Shown: positions 7,501-15,165, numbered from the stretch's first letter. The stretch: DNA of 45,066 nt from Chloroflexota bacterium (GCA_025454515.1 JALOOH010000022.1:1-45066); one strand, 5' to 3'. Program-made: numbers and translations. Notes: generated by a model from the letters alone, not told the origin.

Positions 7501-9973
7501 GCTGTTCGACGACGCCACCCAGCAGGTGCACGTCCTGGGGCGGACGCCGGACGGATCCGCCGACACGATCTATGTCGTCGAGCCGAACGGGGTGACCGTC
7601 TATGCGGACGCGCGCCTGCCGTTCGATGCGGTCGCCTGGGCTTTGGATTCGGACGAGCAGCACCCCGCGAGCGACCGGCAGCAGATCCTCGCGTTCGCCG
7701 GGAGCGGCGCGTCGGCGGCCGTCTCCGCCGGGGCGCACGCGTTCGCCTGGCGGCTCCCGGGCGTCATCTTCGGCGCGCTGACGGCCGGCGTTCTCTTCCT
7801 GCTCCTGCGCATGCTCTTCCGCCGCCGGGCCGTCGCGGTGGTCGCGGGGATCCTCGTCCTCGCCGACGGGATGATGTTCGTCCAGTCGCGGATCGCGATG
7901 AACGACGTCTACGTCGGCTTCTTCGTGCTCGCGGCCTTCGCGCTGTTCGCCGCGCTGTGGACCGGCCGGCTGCGCGGCTGGCTCGCGTTCGCCCTCGTGA
8001 TGCCGCTCGTGGGGGTGCTGTTGGGGCTCGGCCTCGCGTCGAAGTGGGTCGCGCTGTACGCGCTCGGGGGGATCGGGATCCTCATCCTCATCCGGTCGGC
8101 GCTCGGAAGGGTCCTGCTCGTCCTGGGCCTGGCGGCGATCAGCGCGACGCTCGGCTACATGGCGATCGCCACGAGCCCGGACGCGACGACGAGCAGCGGG
8201 AACCTCTTCTTCCTCGCGATGATGATCGGGCTCACGCTCCTGGCCGTCGTGGTCACCGTGCTGCGGCCCGTCGCGTGGACGCTCGACGAGATGCGGTTCG
8301 CCGTCTACGTGCCGGGCGCCCTCGGCATCGCCGGCGCGCTCGTCGCCTTCGCGATGGGCATCGGGCAGCTCCCGCCCGCCGGCGAGCCGTCGGCCGGCCT
8401 CATCGTCCTGGCGATCTCCGGCGCTCTCGTCGCCCTGTCGCTCCTCGCGGTCGTCGCGTTCCGCGTCGGCGCGCGCTACGGCATGGGCCCGCTCGCCCCG
8501 CCGCCCGCCGCGGACGACCCCGCGAGCCTGCTCCCGCCCGCCGACCCGGCGCCGGAGGGCTGGCTCCACTTCGGCTCCGGCTGGGGGCTCCCGGCCGTCT
8601 GGCTCGTGGTGAGCCTCGCGCTCGTACCGGTGGCGGTGTACGTCGCGAGCTACATCCCGTGGGTCGCGCTCGGCAACAGGTTCACCGAGGGCTTCCCGGC
8701 GGCGAACGCCGGCCAGACGCTCCTGGACCTGACACGGTCGATGTACGACTACCACAACAACCTGCGCGCGACGCACGCCGCCTCGTCGCCGTGGTGGGCG
8801 TGGCCGTTCGACCTCAAGCCGGTCTGGTTCTACCAGGGGAGCTTCGACGGCACGTCCGCGGCCATCTACGACTCCGGGAACCTGGGGATCTGGTGGATGG
8901 GCGTCGTCGCGATGGCCTTCGTCGCGTGGCAGTCGTTCCGCCGGCGGAGCCTCGCGCTCGCGCTCATCGCCGTCGGCTTCTTCGTCATGTGGCTGCCCTG
9001 GGTCCGGATCGACCGTGCGACCTTCCAGTACCACTACTACGTCGCGCTGATCTTCCTCATCGCCGCGGTCGCGTACCTCATCGCGGACGTGTGGCACGGG
9101 CCGTCGAGGCGGACATGGCTGCTCGTGCGGGTCGCGGCGGCCATCGCGGTCATGGGGCCGGCCCTCATGTGGCTGTTCCGTCTCCCGCTCTGCGCGATCG
9201 TGGGGGTCGAGAAGGCCTATGCGGGCTCCCCGGCCTGCGCCCCCACCGTGGGCCAGCTCGTCGTGACGCAGCGCATCGGGGCGATCGTCGTCGTCCTGGT
9301 CGTCACCGGGATCCTCGTCGCGTGGCAGATGCTCGCGCTCGAGCGCGCCGCACGCGACGCGCGGGAGGGCCGCGTCCCGCGCGAGGAGGCCCGCCTCCGC
9401 CGCGACCGCCACCTCTTCGCGATCGCCCTCATCGCGGCAGCCGGCGCCGCCGGCCTCGTGATGACCGGCTTCCTGAGCGACAGCGCGCCGCTCCTCGAGC
9501 AGGACGGGATCTACCCGGAGCTGATCGCCCTCGCCGCGCTCGTCCCGCTCGGGATCTGCGCGTACGTCATCGTCACAGCGCGCGACGCGCGCCGGTTCGC
9601 GCTCGGCTTCATCTGGGCCGTGGCGCTGCTCTTCGTGTTCTTCTACCCGAACATCTCGGCGCTGCCGCTGCCGTCGCAGCTCTTCAACGCGTACCAGGGG
9701 ATCCTGCCCACCTGGCTCTACGTCTTCCAGTTCCCCGTGAACACGGACCCGCCCGTGACCGTGAAGCTGCTGGACGTGTGGCCGGCCGTGCTCTTCGTTT
9801 CGCTCCTCGCGACGTCCGCGGTCGTGGCCTACAGCACGTGGTCGTGGCGCGTGACGCTCGCGGAGCGTGCGGCCGAGCGGGGCGCCGCTCCGGGCGAGGG
9901 AGAGGCTCCGGGCGAGGGAGAGGCTCCGGGCGAGGGAGAGGCTCCGGGCGAGGGAGAGGCTCCGGGCGTCTGA
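4538..9973 (+). CDS. Giant fused membrane glycosyltransferase: GT87-like unit + GT39/PMT-like unit with inserted beta-propeller-like domain
   Basis: The protein has 1811 residues. Residues about 15-450 form a GT-C membrane unit with FGVDVAAFRYWADNLA, ADYTPGYLYILW, NPVTWFDSAVWGQVDS and VHERYLYPAFALGA, as in GT87/PIG-M-like mannosyltransferases. A charged, Ala-rich linker (about 455-580) follows. A PMT/GT39 unit starts near 585: catalytic-type HFDEVYHARTATEF (about 615), then HPHLAKYAIALG in place of the usual HPPLGK. Between FGNDR and AFAWRLPGVIFG is an insert of about 385 residues (664-1050) with repeated short beta-strand units such as GGRLYLATGATVDAYD and RLLIGTRSGTVLTLD, like a PQQ-type propeller. 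The unit then resumes with ASKWVALYALGGIG and SSPWWAWPFDLKPVWFY, a PMT hallmark, and more helices. The tail (1784-1811) is APGEGE repeats. ATG 4538 is used; TTG 4511 is an alternative. Expected to glycosylate an exported acceptor from polyprenyl-phosphate sugar; the specificity of each half is unknown. Confidence 0.85.
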   Translation: MEGATAETGTTRTGSDYRAIAILVAVGIALRLIIAYVLLEPGSGFGVDVAAFRYWADNLAAYGPFGFYDRGFFADYTPGYLYILWLVGIVGSFFGGAGDLIKLPPILADGALAFVVWWMVRDIGGGRRAALIGAALVLFNPVTWFDSAVWGQVDSVGTVVLLLAVRQLWRGRMISATVLTTVAAIIKPQFGILIPIAAALILHRYLVTRPHRDGPPGIAWRWLARVGVRRPSREGLADLAGVLVAGIGTAFLLSVPFALMPWDLARKIVTTAAQYSYLTVNAYNPWALLSLDVGGVVNGLAANGTWVLDVARDPGQPFYSFGPVPAIAVGTALLLAFIAVLCAIVWRRDDRRTLLVVLTVMAIGFFVLPTRVHERYLYPAFALGAILAATSTRWRVAYVVLAIASFLNLYAILTHPFYDNPGISDWLGIGDLVRSPGGVAVVAIAHVGVFLWSLTRLRRSAVEQDAEEARADLLAEEAVDAIALGDAAVQGGDAAARPPRVPPASDGAAAAAAATAAGAATAATWDEDRPPGDARDDAWDEEPDDIASGDEPERRRGIPGWLRGLGRYRTHDRSALLVRERGGRLDRLDLWILFVLVVAALVLRTYRLSEPYRMHFDEVYHARTATEFLQFWRYGEPHEIYEFTHPHLAKYAIALGIMAFGNDRVVATSDTGTPVADAAIEEVWDDGLTATATGGGRLYLATGATVDAYDLASRARVATIEAPGAAAVAVDESSHRLLIGTRSGTVLTLDTMSALEAPRTEDDVGVADPAPDVLATLGAPIVRLWVTPDGTTIAAALEDDVLVTLDAFSGEELGRTTIPGLGGISDGGSAPSIVVDTSGVTDARALAAELFRVAGLDEASTVERLEAGAGGPVVLAGGLDGAVKTAVEDAIAAGTLPGVSVQDRARLAVASAAGIDFVDPADASVTDTVTLPDAAAASDLAKVTGVGNPALYAVGGRSLWRVDLGTDAGTSPPAVTRTLAMPGEVRRVLFDDATQQVHVLGRTPDGSADTIYVVEPNGVTVYADARLPFDAVAWALDSDEQHPASDRQQILAFAGSGASAAVSAGAHAFAWRLPGVIFGALTAGVLFLLLRMLFRRRAVAVVAGILVLADGMMFVQSRIAMNDVYVGFFVLAAFALFAALWTGRLRGWLAFALVMPLVGVLLGLGLASKWVALYALGGIGILILIRSALGRVLLVLGLAAISATLGYMAIATSPDATTSSGNLFFLAMMIGLTLLAVVVTVLRPVAWTLDEMRFAVYVPGALGIAGALVAFAMGIGQLPPAGEPSAGLIVLAISGALVALSLLAVVAFRVGARYGMGPLAPPPAADDPASLLPPADPAPEGWLHFGSGWGLPAVWLVVSLALVPVAVYVASYIPWVALGNRFTEGFPAANAGQTLLDLTRSMYDYHNNLRATHAASSPWWAWPFDLKPVWFYQGSFDGTSAAIYDSGNLGIWWMGVVAMAFVAWQSFRRRSLALALIAVGFFVMWLPWVRIDRATFQYHYYVALIFLIAAVAYLIADVWHGPSRRTWLLVRVAAAIAVMGPALMWLFRLPLCAIVGVEKAYAGSPACAPTVGQLVVTQRIGAIVVVLVVTGILVAWQMLALERAARDAREGRVPREEARLRRDRHLFAIALIAAAGAAGLVMTGFLSDSAPLLEQDGIYPELIALAALVPLGICAYVIVTARDARRFALGFIWAVALLFVFFYPNISALPLPSQLFNAYQGILPTWLYVFQFPVNTDPPVTVKLLDVWPAVLFVSLLATSAVVAYSTWSWRVTLAERAAERGAAPGEGEAPGEGEAPGEGEAPGEGEAPGV
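9887..9970 (+). repeat. 18-bp tandem repeat encoding APGEGE (4 full copies plus partial)
   Basis: The unit gctccgggcgagggagag is repeated four times without a mismatch (9887-9958) and then once partially before the stop codon. It encodes an acidic, flexible tail on the fused glycosyltransferase. Perfect identity between copies suggests recent slippage, so copy number may vary between strains. Confidence 0.9.
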
Positions 9974-10027
9974 CCGACCCCGGACCCCGGCATCTCCGGG
10001 ACCCGGCACGCCCCGCGTCCGGCCGGC

Positions 10028-11218
10028 TCAGGCCCCCGGCCGGGGTGCCGCGGCAGGCGCCGGCGGGACCTCCGCGGTGAAGTCGCGCGGGAGCGACCCC
10101 TGGGCCGCCGTGCGCCGGATCACGAAGCCGTAGTAGTCGTCCACCCGCCGGGCGACCCCGCGCCAGCTGAACTCCTCCGCGCGCTCGCGGCCGCTCGCGC
10201 CCATCCGCTCGCGGAGCGCCGGGTCGTCCAGGAGGCGCCCGATCGCCGCCGCCAGCGCGTCCCGGTCCCCCGGCGGCACGAGCAGCGCCTGCTCGCCGCG
10301 CCGCACGACCCCCTTGTACCCGTGGATGTCGCTGCACACGATCGGGACCCCGGCCGCCATCGCCTCCAGCAGGACGATGCCGAAGGATTCGCGCCCAGTC
10401 GCGGGCGAGACGAAGACGTCCGCCGTGCGGAACAGCTGTGCCTTCTCGTCGTCGCTCACGCGGCCGAGGAACTCCACGCCCTGGAGGCGGCGCGTGGCCA
10501 CGTACCGGCGGCACTCGCGCTCCTGGGGGCCGCCCCCCACGAGGAGCAGGCGCGTATCCTCGCGGCCCTCGCGCCGCAGGACGCGGAACGCCTTGAGGAG
10601 GTGGATCAGGCCCTTGCGCTCCTCGAACCGCCCGACGAACAGGATGTTCCGGGCCCCGTCCTGCCACCGGGTCAGCGGGACGGCCCGCTGGAACCGGTCC
10701 ACGTCCACCCCGTTGGGGATGACCTTGTAATCGCCCGGGAAGTAGCGGTCGATGAAGTGACGCGCGGCGGCGCTCACCGCGATCCGGCCGTGGAGGCGCG
10801 CCGCGTAGCCGGCGAGCGCCCGCCTGCCGAACTCGTACGAGGGGGAGAATCCGGCGTACGCGTGGAAGGTCGCGACGTTCACGCTCCGCGACTCCTTGAG
10901 CACGGACAGCGACAGGAACGGCACGAACGGCTCGTGGAAGTGGAGCAGGTCGAACCGCTCGGCCTCGAGCATCGCCCGCGCCTGCCGGTCGAAGTTCGGC
11001 GAGATCGTGATCGTGCCCACGGAGCCGTTGGCCGGGAAGCTGAATCCCTTGCCGAGGCGGACGACGTCGCCCTCGGAGCCCCTCTGCGTCCCGTGGCTGC
11101 TGCTGATGATGCGGACCTGGTGGTCCCGGACGCGCAGCTCCTCGTACAGGTGGCGGACGTGGTCGTTCACGCCCCCGGGGAGCGGGTACACGTACGGGGT
11201 GACGAGGCCGATCTTCAT
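10028..11218 (-). CDS. GT4 glycosyltransferase, PimA-like (phosphatidyl-inositol mannosyltransferase type)
   Basis: The 396-residue GT-B enzyme starts MKIGLVTPYVYPLPGGV, with the glycine-rich acceptor loop GGVNDHVRHLYEELR, followed by LLHFHEPFVPFLSLSVL and VIPNGVDVDRF. The donor domain has ILFVGRFEERKG and the GT4 EX7E motif ESFGIVLLEAMAAGVPIV. This pattern is that of PimA, which puts the first mannose on phosphatidylinositol at the inner membrane face. It is the last gene of the minus-strand operon, 12 bases after the PHP gene, and the operon also holds a CDP-alcohol phosphatidyltransferase and two acyltransferases, the same partners as mycobacterial pimA. The lipid acceptor and sugar are inferred. 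The C-terminus ends in an Ala/Pro-rich tail. Confidence 0.8.
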   Translation of the reverse strand: MKIGLVTPYVYPLPGGVNDHVRHLYEELRVRDHQVRIISSSHGTQRGSEGDVVRLGKGFSFPANGSVGTITISPNFDRQARAMLEAERFDLLHFHEPFVPFLSLSVLKESRSVNVATFHAYAGFSPSYEFGRRALAGYAARLHGRIAVSAAARHFIDRYFPGDYKVIPNGVDVDRFQRAVPLTRWQDGARNILFVGRFEERKGLIHLLKAFRVLRREGREDTRLLLVGGGPQERECRRYVATRRLQGVEFLGRVSDDEKAQLFRTADVFVSPATGRESFGIVLLEAMAAGVPIVCSDIHGYKGVVRRGEQALLVPPGDRDALAAAIGRLLDDPALRERMGASGRERAEEFSWRGVARRVDDYYGFVIRRTAAQGSLPRDFTAEVPPAPAAAPRPGA

Positions 11219-11230
11219 CGTCGGGCCCCA

Positions 11231-12025
11231 TCATCCCGCCCCGACGGGCTCACGCCAGTGCCGTCCGGCGGGCCACCGCCCTCGCGTCCCATCGCCGCGC
11301 ACGAGGCCCGCGATCCCGTCGCGCCAGCCCCGTCCGTACTTGGCGAGCTGTCTGCCGAAGGTGGGCAGCTGCTCGAGCGTGCCGTGGAACGCCCCGGCCC
11401 ACCGCGTCTCGCCGGCCTCGATCGCGGCGCGCAGATCGTCGGGGGTCGAGCCCCGGAAGAGCGTCAGCCCGGTCGCGACGGCGGCGGCTCGGTGCGCGTC
11501 GCTGCTGCCGAGCGCGGGGAGGGCCAGCTCCTCCGCGAGCCGGACGGCGGTGGCGTGACCCACGCGCCCGAACGTCGTCGGGTTGAACGCCTCGATCGCG
11601 TCGAAGCGGTGGCGCGGGTCCGGTTCGGCCGCCAGGCGTCGGATGGAGCGCGCGGAGACGCACAGCGGGTACGGGGTGGCCGGGTGCGCGGCGACGGCGA
11701 TCCCTCCCTGGTCGTGGATGCGGGCGAGCGTCTCGCGCAGCGAGCGCAGCGGCGGCACCCGCTCCGTCAGGAAGAGCCCCAGGACGTGGCCGCCGCGCGT
11801 CGAGACCTCCTCGGCGACGACGACCCGGACGGGCATCCCGCGGGCCTCGGCGATCCTGCTGGCGGCCTCTGCCGCGTCGATCCGATCGTGGTCGGCGATC
11901 GCGATGACGTCCACCGACGCCATCGCCTCGACGTGCTCGAGGATGGTCACGACGCCGTCCACCCCGTCGGACGCGAGCGTGTGGACGTGCAGGTCCGCGC
12001 GCCCGAGCCGGACATGCGCGGTCAT
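11231..12025 (-). CDS. PHP domain phosphoesterase
   Basis: A 264-residue protein of the polymerase-and-histidinol-phosphatase (PHP) superfamily. Metal-binding motifs are all present in order: DLHVHTLASDG near the N-terminus, IADHDRID, the acidic EEVST, AAHPATPYP and SSDAHRA. Members hydrolyse phosphoester bonds, for example in nucleotides or sugar and inositol phosphates. The ATG overlaps the upstream acyltransferase stop (ATGA). Its place between a PatA-like and a PimA-like gene suggests a phosphatase step in inositol-lipid synthesis, for example removing the phosphate from a phosphatidylinositol-phosphate intermediate, but this is inference from context. The last 40 residues are basic and may contact the membrane. 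Confidence 0.8.
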   Translation of the reverse strand: MTAHVRLGRADLHVHTLASDGVDGVVTILEHVEAMASVDVIAIADHDRIDAAEAASRIAEARGMPVRVVVAEEVSTRGGHVLGLFLTERVPPLRSLRETLARIHDQGGIAVAAHPATPYPLCVSARSIRRLAAEPDPRHRFDAIEAFNPTTFGRVGHATAVRLAEELALPALGSSDAHRAAAVATGLTLFRGSTPDDLRAAIEAGETRWAGAFHGTLEQLPTFGRQLAKYGRGWRDGIAGLVRGDGTRGRWPAGRHWREPVGAG

Positions 12026-13041
12026 CGATCGCCGCCGCCCGGCGGGCGCCCTCCCGCCCCGGCGGCGAGGTCCGGCCAGATCGGATGGAACACCGCCCAC
12101 CACTGCTCCGGCGACTGGGCGACCGACTCCTCGATGAGCCGGGCGGTCTGCTCGAGGAATCGCACGACACGGACGCGGAGCCGCCCCTCGGCAGGGACCG
12201 GGACCTCGCGCATCCACCCGCGGTACCGACCGTCCCCCACCCGGACGACGGACTCCCAGAACACGCGCGCCCCGGTGTCCGCCGCGAGGATCGCCGCCCC
12301 CGTCGGCAGCGGGGCCGGGTGGCCGAAGAGCTCGACCTCCGTGCCCCCGCCTGAGATGTCGCGGTCCACGACGAGGAGCGCGGCCCCGCCCTCCTCGATC
12401 GCCTCCTTGAGTCGTCGCCGCGCCTGCGCGAGGCCCACGAGCTCGATGCCGGTCCCGGACCTCGTGCGCGCCATCCACGCCTGCATCTCGGGGTCGTCCA
12501 CCGTCTCCATCACGCCGACGACCGGCGGCCGCCGCTCGTGCCCGCCGACCCACGCGAGGATCTCCACCGGGCCGATGTGCGCGCCGATGTAGATGACGCC
12601 CCGCGGCTCGGCGAACGAGGCCGCCACGGTCGCCGGCGTCACCACGTGGAGCCGCTCGACCACGTACGCCTCGGAGAGGGTCGTCGCGCGCAGGGTCTCG
12701 ACGTAGTAGCGCGCGAGGTGCCTGTACGCGGCGCGGACCAGCGACTCGAGCGCCCGCGGATCCGAGGCCGCGCGCCGGGCTCGGGCCGGTCCTCGACCCT
12801 CTGCGGCGAGCCACGCGCAGACGCGGCCGAGGTTCGCGCGCGCCATCGCGGCGCGGCCGGGCGTCGCGCGGTACCAGAGCTCGCCGACCGAGTCGGCGGC
12901 GGCGAGCAGGGGCGTCTCCGGCAGCCGGCACGCGACGGCCGTCGCGCCCGTCAGCGCGCGCGCCCGGAGGCGCTGCGCCCGCGTCCCGCGCCCGCCCAGG
13001 ACGTCCTCGAGGTCGCCCGACGCGCCCGGCAGGTCCGTCAC
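12022..13041 (-). CDS. LpxL/HtrB-family lysophospholipid acyltransferase (PatA-like), copy 2
   Basis: A 339-residue member of the bacterial lipid A / PIM acyltransferase family. The catalytic HX4E motif is present as AHIGPVEIL. Further hallmarks are LLVVDRDISGGGTEVELFG, followed by LPTGAAILAADTGA, and near the end SPEQWWAVFHPIWPDL. In mycobacteria the related PatA acylates phosphatidylinositol mannosides on the cytoplasmic face. The GTG start overlaps the stop of the preceding paralogue (GTGA) and its own stop overlaps the PHP start. Together with the first copy it may acylate two different positions. The exact substrate is not visible. Confidence 0.8.
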   Translation of the reverse strand: MTDLPGASGDLEDVLGGRGTRAQRLRARALTGATAVACRLPETPLLAAADSVGELWYRATPGRAAMARANLGRVCAWLAAEGRGPARARRAASDPRALESLVRAAYRHLARYYVETLRATTLSEAYVVERLHVVTPATVAASFAEPRGVIYIGAHIGPVEILAWVGGHERRPPVVGVMETVDDPEMQAWMARTRSGTGIELVGLAQARRRLKEAIEEGGAALLVVDRDISGGGTEVELFGHPAPLPTGAAILAADTGARVFWESVVRVGDGRYRGWMREVPVPAEGRLRVRVVRFLEQTARLIEESVAQSPEQWWAVFHPIWPDLAAGAGGRPPGGGDR

Positions 13042-14042
13042 GGCCGTCCCGCGCCTCCGGGGTCCAGCCCGTACTCGGGGAGACGCGCGAGCAGTGCGGC
13101 GCGCTCCTCCTCGCTCGTCGGCCACATCGACTTGAAGACCCACCACTGGTCCGGAGTGCGGCGGATCGCGGACCCGAGCGCGTCGGCGATCGCCTGCGTC
13201 GCGCGCGCGACCTCGGCGGGCTCCGTCGACGCCACCTGCACGACGGGGCCGATCCAGCCGGCGTGCCAGCCGTCCCTGCGCCTGTGCATCGCGAACGGCG
13301 CGATGACCGCCCCCGTCCGCGCGGCGAGGACGGCCGGGCCGGCCGGGAGCGTCGTCCATTCGCCGAGGAACCGCGTGGGGACGCCGTCCGGCCTGTACCC
13401 CCAGTCCACGAGGAGCGCGACGGCCTCGCGGCGCCGGAGCGCCCCGTAGAGCTCGCGGAGGTTCCGCCACGGGAGGAGCCGCACTCCCCACCGCTCCCGC
13501 TCCACCCTGAGGAGCTCGAAGAGGTCCTTGTACTCCGTGTCGTCCGCGATGACGGAGATCGCCCAGCCGCGGTCGGCGATGGCGGCCGCGCCGATCTCGT
13601 TGTACGCCATGTGCGCGGCGACGATGATGACGCCCCGTCCCATGTCGAAGGCCTTCTGCAGATCGCCGGCCGCCGCCGTGTCCACGTTCGAGAGGATCTC
13701 GCTGCGCCCGAGCGCCGGCATGCGCATGAGGTCCACGACATAGCCGGCGTAGTTGCGGTACATGCGGCGGGCGAGCCGGTCCACGCGGCGGTCCGACGGG
13801 TCCGTCCCGAGGACTCGCGCGAGGCTCGCGCGCGACGCCCGGCGGCGCGCCGGCCACGCGAGGTACGTGCCCTGCGCGAGGACCCCGCCGACGCCCTTCG
13901 ACGCGGCTTCGGGGACGCGGCCGAGGGCCCAGGCCGCGCCACGGTAGGCCCGCACGACGGCCCGCTCGCGGACGCGCGTGACGAGGCCGCGGTCCTCGCC
14001 CGCGGCCCCCGCGCCCCGGGTCATCCCGCGCGCCGACGTCAC
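13038..14042 (-). CDS. LpxL/HtrB-family lysophospholipid acyltransferase (PatA-like), copy 1
   Basis: A protein of about 334 residues of the same family as the next gene. The HX4E motif is AAHMAYNEIGAAA, followed by VALLVDWGYRPDGVPTRFLG, PAGPAVLAARTGAVIAPF and, near the end, TPDQWWVFKSMWPT. The D-x-G-x-R variant of the second motif differs from the downstream copy, so the paralogues are diverged rather than a recent duplication. I chose the GTG at 14042 because it makes the GTGA overlap with the upstream stop that is usual in this operon; ATG at 14024 is the alternative and would shorten the protein by six residues. Confidence 0.8.
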   Translation of the reverse strand: MTSARGMTRGAGAAGEDRGLVTRVRERAVVRAYRGAAWALGRVPEAASKGVGGVLAQGTYLAWPARRRASRASLARVLGTDPSDRRVDRLARRMYRNYAGYVVDLMRMPALGRSEILSNVDTAAAGDLQKAFDMGRGVIIVAAHMAYNEIGAAAIADRGWAISVIADDTEYKDLFELLRVERERWGVRLLPWRNLRELYGALRRREAVALLVDWGYRPDGVPTRFLGEWTTLPAGPAVLAARTGAVIAPFAMHRRRDGWHAGWIGPVVQVASTEPAEVARATQAIADALGSAIRRTPDQWWVFKSMWPTSEEERAALLARLPEYGLDPGGAGRP

Positions 14043-14758
14043 CGCTTCGCCGCGCTCGCCTGCGCCCGGACGCTCGCGACGCGCTGGACGACCGTGATCG
14101 TGGCGAGGACGAAGATGGCGCCCACGCCGAGGAGGAACGGCGCGTTGCCGGCGGTCGTGAGGCCGGCCGTGGGATCGGCGGGATCCCACGGAGCGACGCC
14201 ACCGAGGATGCCGGTGAGGATCAGCGCGACGGTCAGGACGACGAGGCGGATCTCGCGGGGGGCGAGGCCCACGCTCGCGAGGCCGGAGCCCGGCGAGAAG
14301 CCGAGCCCCTCCGCGCGGGCGCGGGCGTAGCTGACCATGAAGGCCGACGAGAGGGCGAGGATCGACAGCGTCGCGCCGAGGTCGTTGCCGGCGGCCATGC
14401 ACCCGACGGCGACCCCGACCCACGTGATGGCCTCGCCCCAGCGGTCGAACGTGGAATCGAAGAACGCGCCGAGCGGGCCGACCTTCCCGGTGGCCCGGGC
14501 GAGCGTCCCGTCGAACATGTCGAAGACGCCGCCGACCATCACGACGATCCCGGCGACCAGCCAGAGCTGGAACCCCGCGAGGAGTGCCGCCACGATCGTG
14601 ATCCCGAACCCGAGGAGCGTGAGCCCGTTCGGCGTGAGCCCGAGGCGCCCGAAGAAGAGGGCGATGGGCTCGAAGACCTTCTTCACGGCCTGCCGCTGCT
14701 CGGCCGACGTGAGCGAGCCACTGCGCTCGCGACCGGGGGTCCCGCCCTGCGATGTCAT
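14039..14758 (-). CDS. CDP-alcohol phosphatidyltransferase (PgsA/PI-phosphate synthase-like)
   Basis: The 239-residue protein has several membrane helices and the full CDP-alcohol phosphotransferase signature DGTLARATGKVGPLGAFFDSTFD, that is DG-x2-AR-x8-G-x3-D-x3-D. These enzymes swap CMP from a CDP-diacylglycerol-type donor for an alcohol such as inositol phosphate or glycerol phosphate. The N-terminus (FEPIALFFGRLGLTPNGLTLLG) fits the PgsA1/PI-phosphate synthase and archaetidylinositol-phosphate synthase group. It is placed right before two PatA-like and a PimA-like gene, which favours inositol phosphate as acceptor. One base separates it from the ArsR gene upstream, so it is in the ArsR-headed operon. 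Confidence 0.85.
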   Translation of the reverse strand: MTSQGGTPGRERSGSLTSAEQRQAVKKVFEPIALFFGRLGLTPNGLTLLGFGITIVAALLAGFQLWLVAGIVVMVGGVFDMFDGTLARATGKVGPLGAFFDSTFDRWGEAITWVGVAVGCMAAGNDLGATLSILALSSAFMVSYARARAEGLGFSPGSGLASVGLAPREIRLVVLTVALILTGILGGVAPWDPADPTAGLTTAGNAPFLLGVGAIFVLATITVVQRVASVRAQASAAKR

Positions 14759-14759
14759 G

Positions 14760-15050
14760 TCAGCCCTCCACCCCGAGGAGCTCGCGCTCGCGCGCGGCCA
14801 GCTCGCGGAACGCCTCCGGTCGGATCGCCACCCGCGTCTCGCGGCCGTTCCGCCGCGTCTCGACGATCCCCGCTGCCCGGAGGCGCGAGATGTGCCAGCT
14901 CACGAGCGGCTGCGAGAGACCCACCGTCTCGACGAGGTCGCTCACGCTGGCCGCCCCGGCGGCGAGCCGCCGGATGATCCGCAGGCGATTGACGTCGGCG
15001 AGCGCCCGGTGGGCGTCGCGCAGCGCGCGGAGGTCCGTGGGCTGGTCCAC
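14760..15050 (-). CDS. ArsR-family winged-helix regulator (operon head)
   Basis: The 96-residue protein has the ArsR fold: ALADVNRLRIIRRLAAG, the recognition helix VGLSQPLVSWHISRLRAAGIV and a wing (TRRNGRETRVAI). It contains no cysteine, so it is not a classical thiol-based metal sensor and may sense another ligand or simply autoregulate. It starts with GTG and is the first gene of the lipid/PIM-like operon, with a leader of about 100 bases between the predicted transcription start and the GTG. A natural guess is that it represses its own operon through the AT-rich site near 15141-15165. Confidence 0.85.
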   Translation of the reverse strand: MDQPTDLRALRDAHRALADVNRLRIIRRLAAGAASVSDLVETVGLSQPLVSWHISRLRAAGIVETRRNGRETRVAIRPEAFRELAARERELLGVEG

Positions 15051-15140
15051 GACGGAGGCGATCGAGCGGCGGATGCGGCCGGGGCTGGGCAGAAGAGGGT
15101 CCTCGTCGGGTGCGACGCGAGCGCCGTGCGGCGCCTGCGA

Positions 15141-15165
15141 TTCATATAAACGGGCATTGATGATA
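15141..15165. promoter_or_regulatory. Candidate ArsR operator
   Basis: An AT-rich island (ttcatataaa, then cattgatgata) in otherwise GC-rich DNA, overlapping the -10 box and the start-site region of the minus-strand promoter. Its ends form an imperfect dyad (TCAT at 15142, ATGA at 15160). The position is right for repression by the ArsR protein encoded immediately downstream. Confidence 0.4.

Noticed and set aside
9887-9970. Regular repeats considered as a CRISPR-like array
   Set aside because: The units are adjacent 18-bp copies without spacers, in frame inside a coding sequence.
6734-10009. 1091-residue ORF on the minus strand
   Set aside because: It lies antisense to the fused glycosyltransferase; composition is Arg/Asp/Glu/Gly-rich without hydrophobic segments or motifs, a typical shadow in high-GC DNA.
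10322-12592. 756-residue plus-strand ORF
   Set aside because: It covers the PimA-like, PHP and acyltransferase genes on the other strand; no recognisable domain.
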